Part shown: positions 61,601 through 64,000 of the stretch, one piece after another
Numbering within the stretch: position 1 is the first letter of the stretch
Layout of the letters: each line of letters starts with the position of its first letter
Source: a virus
Reading direction: 5' to 3' (one strand)
Virus record (IMG/VR): IMGVR_UViG_3300021963_000105
Location: 1 to 64,000 of that record
DNA: 64,000 nt
Program-made: the position numbers and the translations under genes
The notes under the pieces: generated by a model
Told to the model about the DNA's origin: nothing
Seen by the model: the letters and a program-made list of their open reading frames with translations, nothing else
Databases searched by the model: none

Positions 61601-64000
61601 ATAATTTTATTTACAATTTCAAAATTTCTATCAATTACATTTACTTCATTTGGTGTTGTATATCCATTTTGTATTTGAGTAATAGAACCAACATGCAATG
61701 GATTATTTGTATTCCAAACTTGAGAACTATTTTGAGCTACCAATGATGGAATTGCAGATACACCCCTTTTAATAATTCCTTCTATAATAGAGAATGAACT
61801 ACTAATTGAATTTTGATTTGCAGTATTACCAGAGAATGTAGATGTTACATTTGTTTCATTTGATACTTTTATTCCTCTTTCGGTATTTGTAATAATTTTT
61901 GGAGTATCTAACAACTGATTTGTAACAATATAATCTGCTAATATTTTTGCATATTTAACACCAGCTATTGTTTCTTTCTTTTGTTGTGTAGTTGCTATTG
62001 ATGGAATATCATAGTAATATCTACCTGAAGTTACACCTCTTTCAATACCTCCATATAATAAATCCGTTGCAACTCCATCTATAATATATCCAACATCTCT
62101 TCTACATTTTGTTTGATTGTATTTTAGGGATGGGTAAACTACATTAATGTATTGAATTGTTTCGTTTTGAATCAATTCTTTATTATCCAATAATAAGTTA
62201 TATGCCGATATTGTTGATGAATTTGCAGATACGAATGTACTATTCATTGCTAAATTCTTAATCAAACCAGCCGCATATCTTACACCAGTTATAGTTTGCT
62301 CGGATTGAGTTGAAGTAGCTTGAGATGGATATTTGTAATAAAATTCTCCAGCTTGAATACTTCTTTCATTTCCACCATATTTGATATCAGTTGCTACCGC
62401 ATCTAAAATGTATCCAACATCTCTTCTGCATTTAGCTTCGTTATAATTAAATCCATCAAATCCACTCCAAGAAGAAGATAAAAATGCAATTGTTTCGTCT
62501 TGAACAAATTGTTTATTATCTCTTATGTTATCCCAAACTTCATAATTATCAGTTTGTGGTGAAGTGTATGTTTTACCATTTAATAAGTTTATAGCCATTC
62601 CAGCTGCGTATTTAACAGCAGTTGTTGTTGGTGCTAATTGAGTTGTAGTTGCTTCGGATGGAATTGTGTAATAAGTAATACCAGCTCTGATACTCTCTTC
62701 GTTACCACCATATAAAAGGTCTTTTGCAACACCATCTATAATGTACCCAACATCTCTTCTACAAGTTGTTTCATCATATACAAAATCAGCCCAAGAAGAA
62801 TTAACAAATTCAATAACTTCTTCCTGAATGAATGATTTATTGTTTGTAAGAATTTCATATGCTTTAACTGTGTGAATATCGGTTTTAGCGATTGAACTAC
62901 TAGCTATTGTTAAAGGATATGTTAATGTATTTTGTATTAAATATTCGGGTGTTGTTGATGAATTTACAATATCAAATGTACCCACCATATCTTGCGAATT
63001 ATCCGCAACATAATATAATTTAGATGGTGCATTATATGGAACTTGGAATGTTATATTTCCAACACTATCTCCATTATTTATTACACCATTCATATAATCA
63101 TACGCATCCGTAATTCCACTAATTGGTGCAGTTCTTATAAAAAATGGATAATTGTTTGGACCTACTGCCTCCGATGCCGAAACATAGAATTTGTAAGTTT
63201 CCCCTCTAAATAATTTTATTGTAGGATTACCCTCAACCCCATCCCATGCATATGATGAACTATTAACATTTGTTATAGTGTATGCTCTTTTATGATTGGT
63301 AGGAATTACTTCTATATTGCTCCCAGTACCATTTGCTAATATATTGTAAATTGTACTAAAACTTGCACTAACTTCATTTGTTTTTGCTAATGAAGATGAT
63401 ACACCCAGCATAACTTGCTGAACATTTCCAGCATAAATTGTATTTTCATTATTAGAAACTAATGTTGGAATTGCACTTAATCCATTTTTAATAATATTTT
63501 GTATAATTCCAAAAGATGAACTAATTGAACCAGTCAAATTAGCTTTAGGAGTACCTATCGATATTGGTGATGTTTGTGTTGTTTTTATTAAATCAGCATT
63601 ATTTGATTTAAAATTATACGAACCAGTACCATTGTTTAATATACTGATTGTTGCCGCAATTGATGCACTTATTTGAGTTAAATCGGAATTAGATGCATTA
63701 ATTGAAGAAGTGATTTGAGTTGCTCCTAAAATATTGTATGGAGATTCTGCACTATATCCTTTATTTGAACTTTTTGCTAATAGAGTTGGGAAATTTGATG
63801 TTCCGTTTTCTACAATAGCACTAATCAAATTATAATCAGCCATTATCTCCGCAGTTTCGGATGCAGAGGCAGTGTATGATACATTTGTTAAACCAGCATT
63901 TGATTGAGATATAGTTGTATTAACTCTAATACCTTCTGCTGTATTTAAGGTTGTTATAGTTGGTAATCCTTCTTCTAACCCACCTTTATTAAGAACATCA
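52636..64000 (-). CDS. Giant repeat virion protein, 5' end outside window
   Basis: At least 3787 aa. The frame stays open past the ATG at 63843 to the window edge (52 more codons with the same repeat style), so that ATG is internal. It contains 22 copies of an about 90-residue repeat with core YNEASCSRDVGYIVDAVATD, then LLYGGNERSI-AG-YYYKYPSQAT, and many shorter repeats like SSSFSIVTNIIENGTGS. A degenerate cupredoxin-like domain lies at nt 62960-63290. The C-terminus (ATGIDYSYNGAGVTFKALPP, then GGRIYFTSGNQDGDFRIGTG) is the conserved end of large virion proteins in T4-like cyanophages. It probably forms a tail or capsid-surface fibre. Confidence 0.85.
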   Translation of the reverse strand, partial: DVLNKGGLEEGLPTITTLNTAEGIRVNTTISQSNAGLTNVSYTASASETAEIMADYNLISAIVENGTSNFPTLLAKSSNKGYSAESPYNILGATQITSSINASNSDLTQISASIAATISILNNGTGSYNFKSNNADLIKTTQTSPISIGTPKANLTGSISSSFGIIQNIIKNGLSAIPTLVSNNENTIYAGNVQQVMLGVSSSLAKTNEVSASFSTIYNILANGTGSNIEVIPTNHKRAYTITNVNSSSYAWDGVEGNPTIKLFRGETYKFYVSASEAVGPNNYPFFIRTAPISGITDAYDYMNGVINNGDSVGNITFQVPYNAPSKLYYVADNSQDMVGTFDIVNSSTTPEYLIQNTLTYPLTIASSSIAKTDIHTVKAYEILTNNKSFIQEEVIEFVNSSWADFVYDETTCRRDVGYIIDGVAKDLLYGGNEESIRAGITYYTIPSEATTTQLAPTTTAVKYAAGMAINLLNGKTYTSPQTDNYEVWDNIRDNKQFVQDETIAFLSSSWSGFDGFNYNEAKCRRDVGYILDAVATDIKYGGNERSIQAGEFYYKYPSQATSTQSEQTITGVRYAAGLIKNLAMNSTFVSANSSTISAYNLLLDNKELIQNETIQYINVVYPSLKYNQTKCRRDVGYIIDGVATDLLYGGIERGVTSGRYYYDIPSIATTQQKKETIAGVKYAKILADYIVTNQLLDTPKIITNTERGIKVSNETNVTSTFSGNTANQNSISSSFSIIEGIIKRGVSAIPSLVAQNSSQVWNTNNPLHVGSITQIQNGYTTPNEVNVIDRNFEIVNKIIDGGIAAEPVFTSSINGLIKVTDSLQTTGSTASTAQTSSISSSFAYVARIISNGTGSIQPITSSAAGNIKVTATSLVSSTAATGAQSASISSSMGTIIDIITNGLGVVPTLVDNVTAHRKVSNETQTSTSGSLEDVNFISQSISIVTQIIETGNTEYPKSNYVSATNSALVYTTLKNNIEFIQAETIAYLSSSWSGFQYDETKCRRDVGLIISGAAEDFLFNANSASVVNGQYYYEYPSQATDGQLDQTLDGINYASKLAQKIIQNVTFVAAPNANQNAAVLLKNNKEFIKDETIAYMSSSWGSFDYNEATCRRDLGYILDAVATDVYYGGNERSRVAGVYYYKYPSQATGSQLIQTTDAINYASKLAQKIVVGQTFTSADSNKLNASNLLSLNKTFIAEEVVAYVSSSWSGVQYDETKCKRDVGYIIDAVRTDLVYGGNERTSKAGEFYYLYPSAATVGGVPSATQQLDPTITGIERANALSQKVVVNNVFSKPSQAVLDAKALVFENRDYIQQNTIDYISDTYPALQYNTAKCRRDVGFILDNVLTDLVYGGNERSITAGRFYFLYPSQATDSQAFETIDSLRYAKELAKLASIGDIAIERSFDIVSKVILSGSSAIPTIVENTQKGIKVTSETQYTSSNSATSSDKTIVSASFANVINIVLNGTGSLPTIVKNTNKGVNITGGTQTTSFITPQITEINKVDSGFDIVLNVVENGTGSLPTIVTNATSATKQTNTTQFITTASISNNLISGSNDSFDIVLDIVEFGTGSTPNLVKSVNGLVKLTDSVQYSSSFAISSSIAKSVTSSFNYVINILENGTGSLPTITNNTYLNIKTTATPQYISGSSATATEVGLISASISIVTNVIANGTTNTLGNLALPTSSYILPTNNTNKWVAYGILKNNLTFIQDETIAYLSSSWSTASYDESKCRRDIGLIISGAMEDLVFNSNSASVVSAKYYYEYPSQAQGAQLNQTLDGVIYASRLAQKLITNTPFVSPSAQTIRAYDLLVSNKQFIQNETIAYISSSWSTKEYDQTTCKRDVGYIIDAVATDFKWGGNERSITAGKFYYLYPSQATGSQIRETVTGVQYAKNLAEKILRGGQFQKVTQNKLQAKQLIYENKDFIADEVIAYVSASWSEFDYNETTCKRDVGYILDAVATDLVYGGNERAIEAGEFYYRYPSTATNVQLGPTLSGIKYAKGITERVLQNVTFTSASLSKQTAYDLLFQNKSLIQAETIAYVSASWSGFYYNEASCSRDTGYIVDAVATDILYGGNERVREAGEYYYLYPSQATVGNDGDTGGQLNQTLEGIDYAKGIAQKIVRNTLLSTPTTSELAGYDLLFRNKPLIQKEVIQYVSSSWSGVDGFYYNEASCSRDVGYILDAVATDLKYGGNQRSSKAGEYYYLYPSKATVVGFASPDAQLDQTISGIKFAAGLGQKVISNTLLVTASYYVSSSVELLRKNKSFIQDEAIQYIDAVYPDLVYNRTKCRRDVGYIVDAVSTDLLYGGNERGSIAGDYYYRFPSLATKAVQVRETVDGVNYAKAVAKKVAQNILLSSPVITSNTDGNIKVSGVTQFTSANSGSSTEVTNVSSSFSIVTKIIEGGLTAKPTTISNVESLVKVTNVTQYSSSISASSVEVGVITSSFNLIRDIIYGGADSLPDALAGNFNYGFELETPTLLHISSVSQTLGAGTYNSETASVSSSYGIVTDIIGNGTGSIPTLVENTFGGITNSGLSPIPSSTGSSDANDTTISASFATILNIIENGTSVAPTYVSNNAGGIKVTETPQLISGSASARLQSKLISSSFALVIDVITNGSGSQTYVPSSYPNANGNPKITSAYNLLVGNQQMIIDETIAYMSSSWSGFDYNQTKCERDLSIIISGSAFDLLYGGNSASLVNGKFYLEYPSQANGSQLDQTITALKFASGIAENVVQNIKLTHISASLQTSASFVVLKANKGFIQSESIAYLSSSWSEFEYNEASCSRDIGYIVDAVATDLLYGGNQRSIVAGRYYYDYPSQATTAQLDPTLDGVRFAKGTALNVVNNVTYTSPSAGNLTAYNLLLDNKRFIQSESIAFIDAKYPNLDYSSTKCARDLGYIVDAVATDLLYGGNERSSKAGYFYYKYPSQATDSQSVETIEGIKYAGRLSTSVINSITIPEPLVRNNTYNNIKVTNTPQYVTGSEVGTAYEASLISASIAITYNIVETTGSSIPTPTNYSTPSTASNVYYAYNLLKENIEFIKDETIAYMSSSWSGFQYDQDKCKRDVGLIISGAAEDMLFGVASASIVNGKFYFESASFATSSQFNQTLDGIRYASNLAQKVLQNVVFQTASLVVSQSYNLIRNNKSFIQSESLAFVSSSWNEFTYSQATCARDLGYIVDAVSTDLLYGGNERSALAGIFYYKYPSNATSAELEPTVTAVDYAKGLTTKLAQSKTFVNPTTIVSASVTLLRNNRTFIQEETMNYLTASWSTFDYNKDKCRRDIGYIVDGVATDLLYGGNERSVMSGEFYFKYPSKATLLGDGDSVGQLGQTIDGIEYASRIAQKVVSGTTFVTPTTAASASFDLLRKNKKFIAAEVIEYVSSSWSGVYYNQASCSRDVGYLIDAAATDVLYGGQERAITAGTYYYLFPSNATNKGVPSTQNQLDPTVTGVRYAGRLSTKIVTNPTFLIPSASAEYGKKLLVANKSFIQKETLLFLSSSWSTLQYNEISCSRDLGFIIDAVATDLIYGGNERSIEAGSYYYKIPSVAIQPSYTDNGQIGQKKQTVDGINYAKGISEKIVTQTQLVFPGTKRKAAVARLRGSKQELKDKAIGYTNGAFPYLVYNEASCSRDTGLIVDACATDLLYGGNERAIAAASSYYNGQYGSAIAVTRDQLLETLETNRYLRTRAEFIAAGAPLESFGSLIVATGIDYSYNGAGVTFKALPPNQGGSGVANPAYEITQLGGGRIYFTSGNQDGDFRIGTGLSINQATGTLVGRTFSKSLFSLVTPFSLALQI
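53000..62900 (-). repeat. 22 copies of the C-RD-G-I-DA-LYGGNE repeat in five blocks
   Basis: The copies are grouped in blocks of 3, 4, 6, 3 and 6, separated by runs of the shorter NGTGS repeat. The first copy of blocks 2 to 5 is a variant with LIISGA and SASVVNGKYYYEYPSQA. The conserved Cys and Arg-Asp are kept in every copy I read. Confidence 0.85.

Noticed and set aside
63841-63843. ATG at 63843 as the start of the giant repeat protein
   Set aside because: The same frame remains open with repeat-like sequence to position 64000, so the true start is outside the window.

Overview
The window is part of a large, AT-rich genome of a tailed phage with a contractile, T4-like tail. Every gene I can support lies on the minus strand, so transcription runs from high to low coordinates, and genes are cut at both window ends. 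The likely host is a member of Bacteroidota. The evidence is several copies of the host-type promoter (TTG, 20 nt, TAnnTTTG) at gene-block boundaries and the absence of Shine-Dalgarno sequences before the starts I inspected. This is inference; no host gene is present.

Layout in the direction of transcription. (1) 64000-31466, virion appendages: a giant repeat protein truncated by the window end, a 290-aa virion protein, a 3268-aa fibre-like protein with about 21 beta-type modules, two cupredoxin-like domains and a long Gly-Thr-Ser region, a PKD plus BspA-like leucine-rich protein, a tail-assembly-chaperone-like protein, small virion proteins, a 2501-aa tail fibre ending in an S74 intramolecular chaperone, and two paralogous small proteins. 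(2) 31323-19046, tail tube and baseplate: sheath, tube, tail assembly chaperone with an overlapping out-of-frame extension, tape measure, probable tube-cap/baseplate protein, LysM/gpX-like protein and probable hub. (3) 19007-17290: a tmRNA with its own promoter and terminator, then a compact family A DNA polymerase. (4) 17248-9107: an exported DRGH nuclease, a 1404-aa protein with a ParB-like motif, two unknown proteins, a GH19 endolysin, and a 381-aa protein sharing its N-terminal module with the 1404-aa protein. (5) 8874-1: replication and nucleotide metabolism (gp32-like SSB, UvsX/RecA, RNase H/flap nuclease, DnaB-type helicase, NrdB, NrdA, thioredoxin), then a small helix-turn-helix protein translationally coupled to a Mom-like DNA-modification enzyme, and a partial unknown gene.

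Two promoter classes appear to divide the map. Host-type promoters precede the replication operon (two in tandem), the tmRNA, the polymerase, the HTH-Mom pair and the last partial gene; three of them sit so close to the ATG that the mRNA would be nearly leaderless. A second motif, TATTTATA on the coding strand, lies about 19-33 nt before most structural genes and repeatedly follows an intrinsic terminator, which suggests a phage-specific late promoter. Other items to check are a T7 slippery run at the end of the tail assembly chaperone, just upstream of the tape-measure gene, and a cupredoxin-like fibre domain that retains a complete type-1-copper-like ligand set.
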